From assembly GCF_008253865.1 (NCBI RefSeq), contig NZ_CP042331.1, positions 3,246,001 through 3,310,000 on the forward strand: a stretch of 64,000 nt of DNA, read 5' to 3'. This document shows, piece after piece, positions 25,717 to 34,970 of the stretch (position 1 is the first letter of the stretch; every line of letters starts with the position of its first letter). The notes beneath the pieces were generated by a model. That model had not been told where the DNA came from and did not search any database. It worked only from the letters and a program-made list of their open reading frames with translations. This stretch comes from Bosea sp. F3-2. Its GTDB lineage: Bacteria > Pseudomonadota > Alphaproteobacteria > Rhizobiales > Beijerinckiaceae. The position numbers and the translations under genes were made by a program.

Positions 25717-26855
25717 CCCAAAGACTTGACCATCTCGACGGGCTCCGCGGCGTCGCGGCGGTCGCGGTCGTGATCTTCCACCTGATGTCGGCCCTGACGC
25801 CATGGCTCGTGCCAGAGCAACAGCCCGGCGCGCACTGGCTCGCCTATACACCCTTCGCGGTTCTCTGGAACGGAACCTTCGCGGTCTCGGTGTTCTTCAT
25901 CCTGAGCGGCTTCGTCGTGACCAATGCGACGCTGCGCAAATCCGACCCGATCTGGATCGACGTCACCATCCGCTATCTGCGGCTCGCAGTCCCGGCAACG
26001 GCCAGCACCCTCGCGGCCTGGCTTTTGCTGAGCGCTTTCCCGACCTCCGCGACGGAGCTCGCCGCGCTCACCGGCAGCCGCTGGCTCGGCTGGACCTACC
26101 AGGGGACGATCCCCGGCCCCGCGGCCGCGATCTACAACGGCATGGCCGGGATTTTCCTGAGCGGCGGCTCGTTCTTCAACAACGTCCTGTGGACGATGCG
26201 GCCCGAGCTGCTCGGCTCGATCCTGTGCTTCGCGGCCTGCGCTTTCGCGAGGCCCCGGTTCCGGCTCGCAATCGCGATCGGCAGCGCCGTGATCTTCATC
26301 GCGCTGCGACGCTACGACTATGTCTGTTTCCCGCTCGGCATCATCCTGCGCGAGGCCTGGAAGGCGGGGCGACTACCCTCGACCCTACCGATACTCGCGA
26401 TGCTGCTCGGTCTCCTCATCGGCTCGCAGAGCGGTGATGCGGCACGTCTGTTAGGCCTGGACTCGCTGCCGGAAGCCTTGAAGCCTGAAAGGAAGGGCGG
26501 GCTCCTCTACCCGATCGCCGCGATGCTGATCGTCTACGGCTGCCTTCGCTCGCCTTGGCTGATCGACGCTCTCTCGGGCCGGATCGGCCGATATCTCGGC
26601 GCGATCTCCTTCCCGCTCTATCTGACCCACGTGTCATTCATCTATACGATCGTGGCCGAGGCATATCTGCGTACGAGCCAGCATGGCCTAGCGTTTGCCT
26701 TCCTCCTGCCAGCAAGCATCGTCCTGATGTTCGCCATGGCGCACGCCGCCGAACGCTGGCTCGAGCGACCGTTCCTTGGCCTGCTCGGTCAATTGCGCAG
26801 ATGGTTGAGGGGGCTCACGATCGGGCGCCGCGACGTGCGCGGCGCTTCCAGCTGA
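25713..26855 (+). CDS. Acyltransferase 3 family protein (polysaccharide O-acylation)
   Basis: A 380-residue membrane protein of the acyltransferase_3/OafA type. The N-terminal signature LDHLDGLRGVAAVAVVIFH carries the catalytic His, FFILSGFVVTN follows in the next segment, and the C-terminus ends ERWLERPFLG. About ten membrane segments are predicted. Relatives such as ExoZ acetylate or otherwise acylate exopolysaccharide sugars in the inner membrane. The GTG at 25713 overlaps the flippase stop (GTGA) and is preceded by GGGGAAGG. It runs convergently into the Wzz-type gene with only 3 bp between stops. Confidence 0.9.
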   Translation: MTQRLDHLDGLRGVAAVAVVIFHLMSALTPWLVPEQQPGAHWLAYTPFAVLWNGTFAVSVFFILSGFVVTNATLRKSDPIWIDVTIRYLRLAVPATASTLAAWLLLSAFPTSATELAALTGSRWLGWTYQGTIPGPAAAIYNGMAGIFLSGGSFFNNVLWTMRPELLGSILCFAACAFARPRFRLAIAIGSAVIFIALRRYDYVCFPLGIILREAWKAGRLPSTLPILAMLLGLLIGSQSGDAARLLGLDSLPEALKPERKGGLLYPIAAMLIVYGCLRSPWLIDALSGRIGRYLGAISFPLYLTHVSFIYTIVAEAYLRTSQHGLAFAFLLPASIVLMFAMAHAAERWLERPFLGLLGQLRRWLRGLTIGRRDVRGASS

Positions 26856-26858
26856 GAA

Positions 26859-28544
26859 TCATGACCTCCCGCGATTGATCGCGGCGCCGATGACGGTGAC
26901 GCCGGCGCGCTGAAGGACTGCGAGCGCATCGTTCAATTCGTCATAGGTCGTCTTACCCTCGGCGCCGACGAGGACGACGATGTCGGCATGGGTCGCAAGC
27001 GCGACCGCATCGGAGGGTTCGCCGAGCGGCGGCAGGTCGATCAGCACCTCGCCGCGCTGCCTTGCCTCCGAGATGACAAGCGCCGCGCGCGGATCGCGGA
27101 AATCGACGAAGCGGTTGAGCTGTGGCGTCGCCGAGCGGATCGGAATCAGGCGCACCCCGTCGACATTGGCATAGGCTGCCTGCACCGCGCTGCTGGAAGC
27201 GATTACGTCGGTCAGCGACGGTCCGGCGGGGCCGCCGTCCTCGCCGCGCGCCGGGGACGCATCAGCGCTGAAGACGCTGACCTGCCGGCCACGATGATTG
27301 AGCAGCTGCGCGAGGTTCATCGTCAGCAGCGCGGCGCCAGCGCCCCGACGCCAAGAGCCGATCGCCACGACCGGGCGGCCTTCGGAACGACTTGCGGCCC
27401 AGGCAATCTCGATCGCCGTTCCCAGATCCCGGATCGCTGCCGCGAAGGAGTCGGCGTGCTCGCGCGTCACCAGCTTCGCGCTGTCCGAGGCAGAGATGCG
27501 CGCCTTCCCGCGCTGTCCACCTGCCTCGGGAACGACGACGAGGCAGGACAGGCCCGTCTCGCGTGCCAGGTCCTGCGGACTGCGGACGCGGCGATCGAAG
27601 ACCGACACGAGCGCCGCGACGAACACGCCGGTGAGCAGGCCGAAGACGCCGGCGAATGCCATGATTAGGCTGCCATGCGGAGCCGAAGGGCCGAGCGGCG
27701 CCTGAGCCGCGCCGATGATCCGCGCATCCGCGTCCGGGATCGGCTGCGCCGGCAGCGCGCCGCCGCGGACGGCGGCATTGGCGGCCCGGACCTGAGCTGC
27801 GAGGGCATCCAGCCTGCCCTGCAGGAATTCGGCGCCGCTGCGGGCGGCATCAGCCTTGAACGCGACCGACTGCAGCAGGTAGGCGGAGGCGGCCGCATTG
27901 GCGACGCGCGCCGGCAGCTCCGGATCGGCCGAGGAGTAGGCGATCTCGAGCACATAGGACTGGCCAACCCGCCGCGCCGAGAAGCGCCGCGCGAAATTCT
28001 CGAAAGCGTTGCGCCGCGGATCGACGCGAAGCAAGGCTTCGGCGCCCTGGTTCGCCGGCTGAGCCGCGGCGCCGGTCAATGCGGTCCAGATACCGCGCAG
28101 GGCGGCTGCGGCACGGCCGGTCAGCGTCTGTAACAGTCCAGGCGGGCGGGGACCCAGCTCCGATTGGTCGCCCAGGGCGAGTGCGTCGAACACTGTGCTC
28201 AACAGGCGCTCCGAGCGGATCACCTGCAGTTCACTGTCGGCGGCGTTCAGGTCGAGCGAGCTCGGTGCGGCTGTCTCACGTGCCGCGCTCGGGCCCTGCC
28301 GCCGCGGCTCAAGCAGCACGGTCGCGGACGCGGTGTAGGTCGGCGGCGTCGTTCGAACATAGGCGAAGGCCGCCCCGAGGCAGAGCGCGACCCAGACGGC
28401 CAGTTTGCCCTTGTGACGCAGACCAGCGGTACCGATCGTGCGTAGCAGGGCGACCGGACCATCATTTGCCTGCGACGTATGGGGATCCGGCAGGGGCAGG
28501 ATCCGGAATGGCGCGCCGGATGCGCCCGGCTTTCCCAGCATCAT
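26859..28544 (-). CDS. Wzz/ExoP-type chain-length protein with degenerate tyrosine-kinase domain
   Basis: A 561-residue polysaccharide co-polymerase. The Wzz domain starts with a membrane segment (about 47-62, LAVWVALCLGAAFAYV), followed by a periplasmic region with coiled-coil stretches and a second membrane segment (GSLIMAFAGVFGLLTGVFV). The cytoplasmic part resembles a BY-kinase, but the Walker A place reads GSWRRGAGAALLTMNLA with no GK[ST]. Walker B-like VLIDLPPL remains. There is no Tyr-rich tail. It probably controls chain length without kinase activity. The glycosyltransferase gene upstream overlaps it by 4 bp. Confidence 0.85.
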   Translation of the reverse strand: MMLGKPGASGAPFRILPLPDPHTSQANDGPVALLRTIGTAGLRHKGKLAVWVALCLGAAFAYVRTTPPTYTASATVLLEPRRQGPSAARETAAPSSLDLNAADSELQVIRSERLLSTVFDALALGDQSELGPRPPGLLQTLTGRAAAALRGIWTALTGAAAQPANQGAEALLRVDPRRNAFENFARRFSARRVGQSYVLEIAYSSADPELPARVANAAASAYLLQSVAFKADAARSGAEFLQGRLDALAAQVRAANAAVRGGALPAQPIPDADARIIGAAQAPLGPSAPHGSLIMAFAGVFGLLTGVFVAALVSVFDRRVRSPQDLARETGLSCLVVVPEAGGQRGKARISASDSAKLVTREHADSFAAAIRDLGTAIEIAWAASRSEGRPVVAIGSWRRGAGAALLTMNLAQLLNHRGRQVSVFSADASPARGEDGGPAGPSLTDVIASSSAVQAAYANVDGVRLIPIRSATPQLNRFVDFRDPRAALVISEARQRGEVLIDLPPLGEPSDAVALATHADIVVLVGAEGKTTYDELNDALAVLQRAGVTVIGAAINRGRS

Positions 28545-30544
28545 CTAAATTTCCCCCTCGGCTGCAAGGCGGCGGCGCGCTCGGGCTGCATGCGGCCGCG
28601 CAGGATGTCGGCGATCCCGAGCAGATTGCCCCTGAGGCGACCGCGTCGATCGATGAACGGCTCGGGACGCAGTGAGCGACCGAGATTGCTCGAAATGTTG
28701 CGGAAGAGATGATCGGCCACCTGGCCGAGCGTCATCGTGCCCTTGCGCAGCATGTAGAGCGGGTTGACGATCTGCGAGTAGCCGAAGCGCTCGCCGGCCA
28801 TGCGACCGCCCTTGACGCCCATATGGACTCCGATCGCATCGGCGGACTTGACCAGCCGACCGCCGCGCCGCGCCAATGCCGCTGCGAAGTCGCGGTCCTC
28901 CAGCCAGCCATAGAGCACGAGCCGCTCGTCGAAACGCAGGTCGCCGATGCTGGCGAGGCGAAAGGCCATGTTGCAGCCATAGGGGCTGTAAGGTTCGATC
29001 CAGGACCAGTCGCTCGGTGGCGGGGCTGCGACCAGCCTTGCCGCCTCCGCGAGCGCGATGCCCGGTCCGGTCACGCCGTCGGCGAGGACCCGGCCGGTGA
29101 AGGCGACGATGCTGGCTTCGTCGCGGAAGGTCCGGGCGGCTGCCGCCAGCCAGTCTCCATGGGCGACGAAATCGTCGTCGAAGAAGGTGACGAACTCAGT
29201 GCCGGGCGGCAGATTCGCGAGAGCCGTGTTGCGCTGGGCCGCAAGCCCGGCCGGCCCGGTCAGTACCAGGACATCGTTGCGGCCCTGCAGGCCGCCGGCA
29301 TCGGCCGGATCGATGCAGGAGACGATGACGCTGTCGGGCTTGAGCGTCTGGTGCTTGAGCAGATGCAGGACCGTCTCCGTCACGACCTCCGGCCGGCCGC
29401 GGGTGGCGATGACGGCGGCGATGCGCGGAGCCGGAACTGCGGGTTGCGCCGGAACAGCGCGGTACGCTTTCGGCGATTGCGCCAGATCCAGATAGCCCTC
29501 GGCGGTGTTGCGCCAGGAGAACAGCGGCAGGCGCTCGCGGCCGCGTTCGCTCAGCTCCTGCCGCAGGGCAGCCGAATCCGCCAGTGTTCTGATATGGCCG
29601 ACCCAGGCGACCGGATCAGCGGGCGATGCGAGCAGCGCGGCATCGCCGCAGACCTCCGGCATACTGGCGCAGTCGGAGGAGATGACCGGACAGCCCCGTG
29701 CCATCGCCTCGAGGATAGGCAGGCCGAACCCTTCGGTCCGAGACGGAAAGGCGAGACAGAGTGCGCGTTCGAACAAAAAGGCGAGATCATCGTCGCTGAC
29801 CCGCCCCAACAGGCTGACATTGGCGGCTTGCGCCAGTTGCTCCTGCGCGAAAATGTCGTTGCCGCCCCCGGCGATGACGACGTCGATGCCGAGTTCCGCC
29901 AGGCGCGGCGCGATCTCGACGAGGAGGGCAAGGTTCTTGTGGCGCGCGCGCGAGCCCAAGGCGAGGACGAATGGCCGCTCGGCATCGGCCCGCGCCGCCA
30001 GCAGCGCCGGAGCCCGCTCTGCCCTGGCCGTATCCCAGGCGAGCGCATGCTCGTGGCCGTTCGGGAGCACGGCGATATCGGCGGCGCGCAGCGGCAGGTG
30101 GCGCGCCAGCTGCCGGGCCGAGGCGTGTGAGACCGTGGCGATCCGGGCGCTACGGCGCGCCAGCAGCGGCTGCAACGCCTTGTAGGCGGTCCGAAAGCCG
30201 CGGCCATAGCTCTCCGGCGCTGTGAAGACGTTGGCGTCGTGGATGCAGACGATCTGATCGCCCTTCATCAACGGTGCGGTATTGCAGAGATTGAGCAGCC
30301 GTCCTCCCCAGAGCCGCGGCAGCTCGATCTGCTCCCAGCCATAGCCGCTCAATCGCCCGCCATGGACCGTATCGATGGCCTGCAGCGCCATGGCGTCGGT
30401 GGCCTGCGGCGCAATCAAGGTCGCCTTCCGGCCGGCCCCCGCGAGGCTCGCATCGAGGGCAGTCACCACGTTGCGCGCATAGCGCTGAACGCCGGTCATA
30501 TCCTGCGACAGGAAGCGGCCGTTCACTGCGAAGGTTTCTGTCAT
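28541..30544 (-). CDS. Two-domain glycosyltransferase, GT4 fused to GT2
   Basis: A 667-residue fusion. Residues about 1-370 form a GT-B enzyme of family 4 (VNGRFLSQDMTGVQRYARN, ALGSRARHKNLALLVE, FPSRTEGFGLPILEAMA with the EX7E pair). Residues about 380-600 form a GT-A family 2 domain (AAVIATRGRPEVVTETVLHLL, the acidic FFDDDF, and YSPYGCNMAFR with WLEDRDFA). One polypeptide could thus add two consecutive sugars of the repeat unit. It overlaps the polymerase gene upstream and the Wzz gene downstream by 4 bp each. Confidence 0.88.
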   Translation of the reverse strand: MTETFAVNGRFLSQDMTGVQRYARNVVTALDASLAGAGRKATLIAPQATDAMALQAIDTVHGGRLSGYGWEQIELPRLWGGRLLNLCNTAPLMKGDQIVCIHDANVFTAPESYGRGFRTAYKALQPLLARRSARIATVSHASARQLARHLPLRAADIAVLPNGHEHALAWDTARAERAPALLAARADAERPFVLALGSRARHKNLALLVEIAPRLAELGIDVVIAGGGNDIFAQEQLAQAANVSLLGRVSDDDLAFLFERALCLAFPSRTEGFGLPILEAMARGCPVISSDCASMPEVCGDAALLASPADPVAWVGHIRTLADSAALRQELSERGRERLPLFSWRNTAEGYLDLAQSPKAYRAVPAQPAVPAPRIAAVIATRGRPEVVTETVLHLLKHQTLKPDSVIVSCIDPADAGGLQGRNDVLVLTGPAGLAAQRNTALANLPPGTEFVTFFDDDFVAHGDWLAAAARTFRDEASIVAFTGRVLADGVTGPGIALAEAARLVAAPPPSDWSWIEPYSPYGCNMAFRLASIGDLRFDERLVLYGWLEDRDFAAALARRGGRLVKSADAIGVHMGVKGGRMAGERFGYSQIVNPLYMLRKGTMTLGQVADHLFRNISSNLGRSLRPEPFIDRRGRLRGNLLGIADILRGRMQPERAAALQPRGKFR

Positions 30545-31944
30545 GGCCTCGCTCCGACGACCAAAGGGAGAGGTTTGACGGCTTTCGAGGCTCGCGGCCT
30601 GATCGCTGCGGCCAGCGCGGCCAGCATGCAGAAGAAGAAGCCCTGATCGATAATCGGGCCGACGAGTAGGTCGCCGATGAGCAGACCGGCGTAACCATTA
30701 CGCGCGGCAGCGGCGATGTCGGCCTCCAGGCTGCCTGGCTGGCCGCGCGGGCGCAGGAAGCATTCGAAGACGAAGACCGTATAGAAGAGAGCGCCGGGAA
30801 TCCCGACGCTCGCGAGCAGCGCGACGGCAAAGCTCGAGGCACGGGCAGTCCCCAGCCCGACGCCGAGCCCCCAGCTGTCGAGGAAGTTTTGGAATGAGAC
30901 GACATTCCAGGAGCTGCGCTCGATGCCGGAATCGGAGCTCGCCTTGTTCAGCACGACGAGATCGACATAGCCGTAGACTTTCGCAGCCGCGTCCGGGTCG
31001 AGCAGGAGCAGCAGCACGACGGCCAGACCGATGATCGGCGCGCCGAGGGCAAACATGGCCGCCTGCCGCGCCGCTTTGCCCTGGATGAGCCGAACGAAGG
31101 CGAAGGCGTAGAGCAGAAGCAGCATCACCGGCGCGCCGGCGAGCCCGGTGGAAGAGGTCGACAGGACGACCAGGACGAACGACAGCGCGGTGATCGTTCC
31201 GGTAAGCCGCGAACGCACGCCGCAGAGCCACAAGGTGCCGGTGAAGCCGAGCACGCCGAGTGTCGACCGCGCGAAGACCGAGGCCTCCGTATACGAGCCG
31301 ACGATCCGCTTCATGCCGGCGATCTCGGAGTCGGTGTGGAGCGTGTAGCGGGCGTTGCGGATGAAGCCGAGCAGTTCCTGGGTGCCGGTCGCATAGGTCG
31401 CGATGTCGAGGATGGCGAAGGCGCTGTTGGCGACGCAGCAGGCGAGAAGCGCGTTGAGGACGGCCGAGAAGCCCTCGCGCGTCGCGGCGATCGCGGTCAT
31501 CGTGATCAGGCCAAGCAGAGTGGTGAAAAGATAGAGGCTCTGCGTGACATTGCTGGAGACCGGCGTCAGCGGCACGGTCGAGCCGGTGTCGTCGAAGGCC
31601 GTGGTGCCGAGCGGGATGATCTCGGTCGCACCAGCGAGCACGCGCGGCATCAGAAAGGCACTGGCGACGCCATAGGCGACGAGGCAGGCGAACCAGAAGC
31701 CCGGCTCGTTCGGGTGCACGGCGCGGATGGCTGCTGCGGCCTCGCGGCGCCGGCTCAGCGTGCCGAAGGCCAGGAAGACCAGCATTACATGCCCAGGCTG
31801 GATGTTAGCGGCGCCGATCAACATGGCAGCCGCGGCCCCGAGGACCGCCATAATCGCGAGCCCATGGACGAGCGCGCCCGTGCCGAGCATGAGGCAGATC
31901 AGGCCGACCAGAATGGTCAGTGCGCCGATCGGCTCGATGCTCAT
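30541..31944 (-). CDS. O-antigen ligase/polymerase-like membrane protein (Wzy candidate)
   Basis: A 467-residue protein with about 10-12 hydrophobic segments. A large polar loop lies between residues about 310 and 390. The loop segment GIERSSWNVVSFQNFLDSWGLGVGLG resembles the conserved WzyC/O-antigen-ligase region. In a Wzx/Wzy system it would polymerise the lipid-linked repeat units in the periplasm. The ATG at 31944 begins right before the first membrane segment; the frame extends upstream without need. It is translationally coupled to the GT4-GT2 gene. Confidence 0.78.
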   Translation of the reverse strand: MSIEPIGALTILVGLICLMLGTGALVHGLAIMAVLGAAAAMLIGAANIQPGHVMLVFLAFGTLSRRREAAAAIRAVHPNEPGFWFACLVAYGVASAFLMPRVLAGATEIIPLGTTAFDDTGSTVPLTPVSSNVTQSLYLFTTLLGLITMTAIAATREGFSAVLNALLACCVANSAFAILDIATYATGTQELLGFIRNARYTLHTDSEIAGMKRIVGSYTEASVFARSTLGVLGFTGTLWLCGVRSRLTGTITALSFVLVVLSTSSTGLAGAPVMLLLLYAFAFVRLIQGKAARQAAMFALGAPIIGLAVVLLLLLDPDAAAKVYGYVDLVVLNKASSDSGIERSSWNVVSFQNFLDSWGLGVGLGTARASSFAVALLASVGIPGALFYTVFVFECFLRPRGQPGSLEADIAAAARNGYAGLLIGDLLVGPIIDQGFFFCMLAALAAAIRPRASKAVKPLPLVVGARP

Positions 31945-32011
31945 GGCGCCAGCGCCTGTCGCCGCGGCGGCGACCGCCCGCCCCTGCTCTGGTCGTACCC
32001 GTCCGCCATGG

Positions 32012-32704
32012 TCATTCGGCAAGCACCAGCAGCGAATAACCGCCGAGCACGCGCACCGTCAGATCGGGGTTGAGCGAGAAGCAGAGCCGGCGCGGCAGGC
32101 GCATCAATCGGCTGCTCAACGCCTGGTTCGGCAGCTCCAGCCGGCTCGCCGTATAGGCGTGATCGATGACCTTGTAGCCGCAATCGACCAGGGTCGCGAG
32201 CGCGGTTTCCTTGAAGAAGTAATGCAGGTGACCGACGTTCTCGCGCAGCTTGGTGATTGGCCAGCCGCGCAGCAGCGACTGGACCGAAAGATCGAGCGGG
32301 ATGTGGAAGATCTTGTAGCGGCCCTTGCCGTGCAGCGCCTTGATGAAGGCGATGTAGTCCTCGACATGCTCGATCACGTCGGCGACCACGAGCAGGTCGT
32401 AGTCCGATGCGCCCTCCGCCGTGAAATCGCCAAACGAGAAGCTGACTTTGTCGGTTTCCTTGTATTTGGCGCGTTGATAGGCGTGCGGCGAGATCTCGTA
32501 ACCGTGGAAGCGCGCCGCCGGAAAGGACTTCGCCAGGTTGAATAGGATCTCGCCGGTCCCGCAGCCGACCTCGCAGGCCTTATCGAAGCCGATCGCGTTC
32601 TTACGCAGGATCGTCTCAATCTGCCGCGCCTTCCAGGGCGAATCCTCTTCATGCCAGCTTGGGTTCAGGTCCGCATAGATTTCGCTCTGGTAGATCGTTT
32701 GCAT
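32012..32704 (-). CDS. Class I SAM-dependent methyltransferase
   Basis: A 230-residue methyltransferase. Motif I is ACEVGCGTGEILFNLA, with FHGYEISPHAYQRA (motif II acidic residue) and DYDLLVVADVIEHVEDY (motif III/IV) in order. The EHV segment is typical of sugar or small-molecule methyltransferases. In this cluster it may methylate a sugar of the repeat unit or cap the chain end. The ATG at 32704 opens the conserved domain; the frame runs upstream into the next gene's coding region as a shadow. Confidence 0.85.
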   Translation of the reverse strand: MQTIYQSEIYADLNPSWHEEDSPWKARQIETILRKNAIGFDKACEVGCGTGEILFNLAKSFPAARFHGYEISPHAYQRAKYKETDKVSFSFGDFTAEGASDYDLLVVADVIEHVEDYIAFIKALHGKGRYKIFHIPLDLSVQSLLRGWPITKLRENVGHLHYFFKETALATLVDCGYKVIDHAYTASRLELPNQALSSRLMRLPRRLCFSLNPDLTVRVLGGYSLLVLAE

Positions 32705-32750
32705 CAAATTCTTCCCGGATATCGCTGAGGGCCGGCCTCGATCACGCCAA

Positions 32751-33908
32751 TCAAGCCAGGCTCTGGACCAGGACCGGGCGCGGCTGTGGCGCCGGCATGG
32801 GCATCGAGATCGTCCCGGCGAGCGGCTTGAGCAGTTGGTTGATATGAAGTCCCATCTGTTTCTCGAAGACGGCGGTCGAGAAGTTGCGGGCATAGGTCGC
32901 GATCTCGCGCGGCTGCCAGCTGATCGCCCGTGCCCGCTCCTCCGCGGCGATGAGCGCATCGACGCTCTGTTCGTCGAAGAAGACGCCGCTCATCCCGTCG
33001 ACAACCGTCTCTGTCGCGCCGCCTCGGCGGAAGGCGATCACCGGCCGCCCGCTCGCCATGGCTTCGACTGGCACGATCCCGAAATCCTCCTCGCCAGGGA
33101 AGATCAGGGCGCGGCAGCGCGAATAGTGATAGCGCAGCACGCTGAAAGGCTGAGACCCGAGCACGCTCACGTTCGGCTTGGCGATGCGGCGCAGTTCTGC
33201 CAGCATCTCGCCACCGCCGATCACCACCAGGCGCCGGCCGGTGCGGTTGAAGGCTTCGACGGCGAGCTCGGGCCGCTTGTAGCCAACGAGCTCGCCAACC
33301 ATTAGGCAGTAATCCTCGACGAGGCCGTTCGGCAGTACCTCGAACGCGTCGACGTCGACCGGCGGGTGGATCACGGTCGAGGCACGGCGATAGTAGCGGT
33401 GCAGCCGGGCGGCGACGGTCTCGGAATTGGCGACGAAATGATCGACGCGATTGGCCGAGATACTGTCCCAATTGCGGATGTAATGCGCCAGTGTCGGCAT
33501 GACCAGACGTGTGATCGGCCCGGAACGATCTCTGTATTCGTGGAACATATTCCAGATGTAGCGCATCGGCGAATGGCAATAGCAGATGTGCATGGCGCCC
33601 GGCGGCGGCACGATACCCTTAGCTGGCCCGGACTCGCTGGAGATGATCAGGTCGTAACCGCGCAGGTCGAGTTGTTCGAGTGCCAACGGCATCAGCGGCA
33701 GATAGCGCTGGTAAAGCTTCGCCGAGCGCGGCAGCCGATCGATGAAGCTCGTCGTCACCTTATGGCGCCGAATCTCGTCTGAGACTGCGTCGGGCACGTA
33801 AACATGCGTGAAGACGTCCGCGTCGGGATACATCCGGCACAGCGCCTCGATCACCTTCTCGCCGCCGCGCATGCCGACAAGCCAGTAATGAACGATCGCG
33901 ACTTTCAT
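32751..33908 (-). CDS. Glycosyltransferase family 4
   Basis: A 385-residue GT-B enzyme. It opens MKVAIVHYWLVGMRGGEKV, which is characteristic of a GT4 subgroup common in exopolysaccharide clusters. HICYCHSPMRYIWNM, VANSETVAARLHRYY and the EX7E motif in PGEEDFGIVPVEAMA are present. A GDP-mannose donor is plausible because a GDP-mannose synthesis gene lies in the cluster. The start at 33908 fits the family N-terminus. A gap of 46 bp separates it from the methyltransferase gene. Confidence 0.9.
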   Translation of the reverse strand: MKVAIVHYWLVGMRGGEKVIEALCRMYPDADVFTHVYVPDAVSDEIRRHKVTTSFIDRLPRSAKLYQRYLPLMPLALEQLDLRGYDLIISSESGPAKGIVPPPGAMHICYCHSPMRYIWNMFHEYRDRSGPITRLVMPTLAHYIRNWDSISANRVDHFVANSETVAARLHRYYRRASTVIHPPVDVDAFEVLPNGLVEDYCLMVGELVGYKRPELAVEAFNRTGRRLVVIGGGEMLAELRRIAKPNVSVLGSQPFSVLRYHYSRCRALIFPGEEDFGIVPVEAMASGRPVIAFRRGGATETVVDGMSGVFFDEQSVDALIAAEERARAISWQPREIATYARNFSTAVFEKQMGLHINQLLKPLAGTISMPMPAPQPRPVLVQSLA

Positions 33909-33985
33909 GGCCCGAAGAACTCCATGGAACTCAATTGGTCTGGGCACGAGTTTGCTCGGCAGGCTCGCAGCCGGTAGGAAAGTCC

Positions 33986-34678
33986 CTACCGACTGCCGCG
34001 CTGCATCAGCACCGCAGGCACCGTCCTGACCAGGATCTTGGCGTCGAGCAGGAGATGCCATTCCGAAGCGTATTCACTGTCGAGCGAGATCCGAGTTGCG
34101 TAGGAGCAATCGCTGCGCCCGCTGATTTGCCAGAGGCCGGTGAGCCCCGGCGGGACCGAGAAGCAATGGCTGAAAGCCTCGCCATAGCGCTCGCGCTCCG
34201 CCGCTACGATCGGACGCGGTCCTACGAAGCTCATATCGCCGGCGACGATGTTGAAGAGCTGCGGCAGCTCGTCGAGGCTCGATCGCCGCAGGAAGGCGCC
34301 GACAGACGTGACTCGCGGATCGCGCGTGAGCTTCTGGCTTTCAGCCCATTCCTGCGCCGCGGCCAGATCGGTGGCAAGTAGGCGCTGGAGCGCCTCATCG
34401 GCATTGCAGGCCATGGTGCGGAATTTCCAGCAACGGAAACTTGAGCCGCTGCGGCCGATCCTGGCCTGTTGGAAGAGGGCGGGACCACCGTCGCCTACTC
34501 TGATCAAGGCGGCGATCAGCAGCATGAGGGGCGCGAGCAGGAAAATAAGAACCAAGCCGGCCGTAAGGTCAAATGTCCTTTTTACCGCAAATTGTGCCAT
34601 CTTGTATTCATCGCTCCGCATTCGCAGAGGCAGCGAAAAGGATGCCGGCAATTTCTGCGAGTCCTGAAGTCGGCTCAT
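33986..34678 (-). CDS. Initiating sugar-1-phosphate transferase (ExoY/WcaJ-like)
   Basis: A 230-residue polyisoprenyl-phosphate hexose-1-phosphate transferase. One N-terminal membrane hairpin (GLVLIFLLAPLMLLIAALI) precedes the catalytic domain with WKFRTM, LRRSSLDELPQLFNI, GDMSFVGPRP and PGLTGLWQISGRS. At this short length it is the ExoY-type minimal enzyme. It transfers the first sugar phosphate to undecaprenyl phosphate at the inner membrane. GGAGCGCTGCA favours the ATG at 34678; another ATG lies at 34699. It is the first gene of the minus-strand assembly operon behind an AT-rich promoter region with two inverted repeats. Confidence 0.92.
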   Translation of the reverse strand: MSRLQDSQKLPASFSLPLRMRSDEYKMAQFAVKRTFDLTAGLVLIFLLAPLMLLIAALIRVGDGGPALFQQARIGRSGSSFRCWKFRTMACNADEALQRLLATDLAAAQEWAESQKLTRDPRVTSVGAFLRRSSLDELPQLFNIVAGDMSFVGPRPIVAAERERYGEAFSHCFSVPPGLTGLWQISGRSDCSYATRISLDSEYASEWHLLLDAKILVRTVPAVLMQRGSR

Positions 34679-34745
34679 TGCAGCGCTCCGCGCACACATC
34701 GCATCTAATTAGATTATTAACCTGAAATTAATACATGACAATAGC

Positions 34746-34764
34746 ATATTGTGCACTGCAATAT
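34746..34764. promoter_or_regulatory. Inverted repeat in the promoter region of the sugar transferase operon
   Basis: ATATTG-N7-CAATAT, two exact 6-bp half-sites about 70 bp upstream of the sugar transferase start, in an AT-rich stretch unlike its surroundings. It may bind the LuxR-type regulator encoded next door or another factor. Confidence 0.4.
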
Positions 34765-34804
34765 ATTTGTTCAGCGTGGTTTAGAGCTGATTACAATCTG
34801 GACG

Positions 34805-34826
34805 TTGTCAGTAAAATACCTGACAA
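34805..34826. promoter_or_regulatory. Second inverted repeat upstream of the sugar transferase operon
   Basis: TTGTCAG-N8-CTGACAA, two exact 7-bp half-sites, 40 bp beyond the first repeat in the same 270-bp AT-rich gap (34700-34970). The whole gap has no gene and is probably the main promoter region of the polysaccharide assembly operon. Confidence 0.45.
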
Positions 34827-34970
34827 ATTTTATATGATTCCGCCCCTTTCTGCGGCATCTCGGCGAACGAGCCATCGAGAGACGCCAGCGCCCGGCTGCG
34901 CGGTGACGCAGCTGGAGCGGCGCTGCGAATGCTTGGATCGATCGGCAAGAACCTAAATTCTTGAATCGCG

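Noticed and set aside
24082..25851. Open reading frame of 589 codons on the minus strand
   Set aside because: Antisense to the flippase gene; the product is mostly charged Arg/Glu/Asp runs, as expected from the complement of a hydrophobic GC-rich gene.
28709..30130. Plus-strand frame of 473 codons
   Set aside because: Antisense to the GT4-GT2 gene, whose domains are complete; no motif in the frame.
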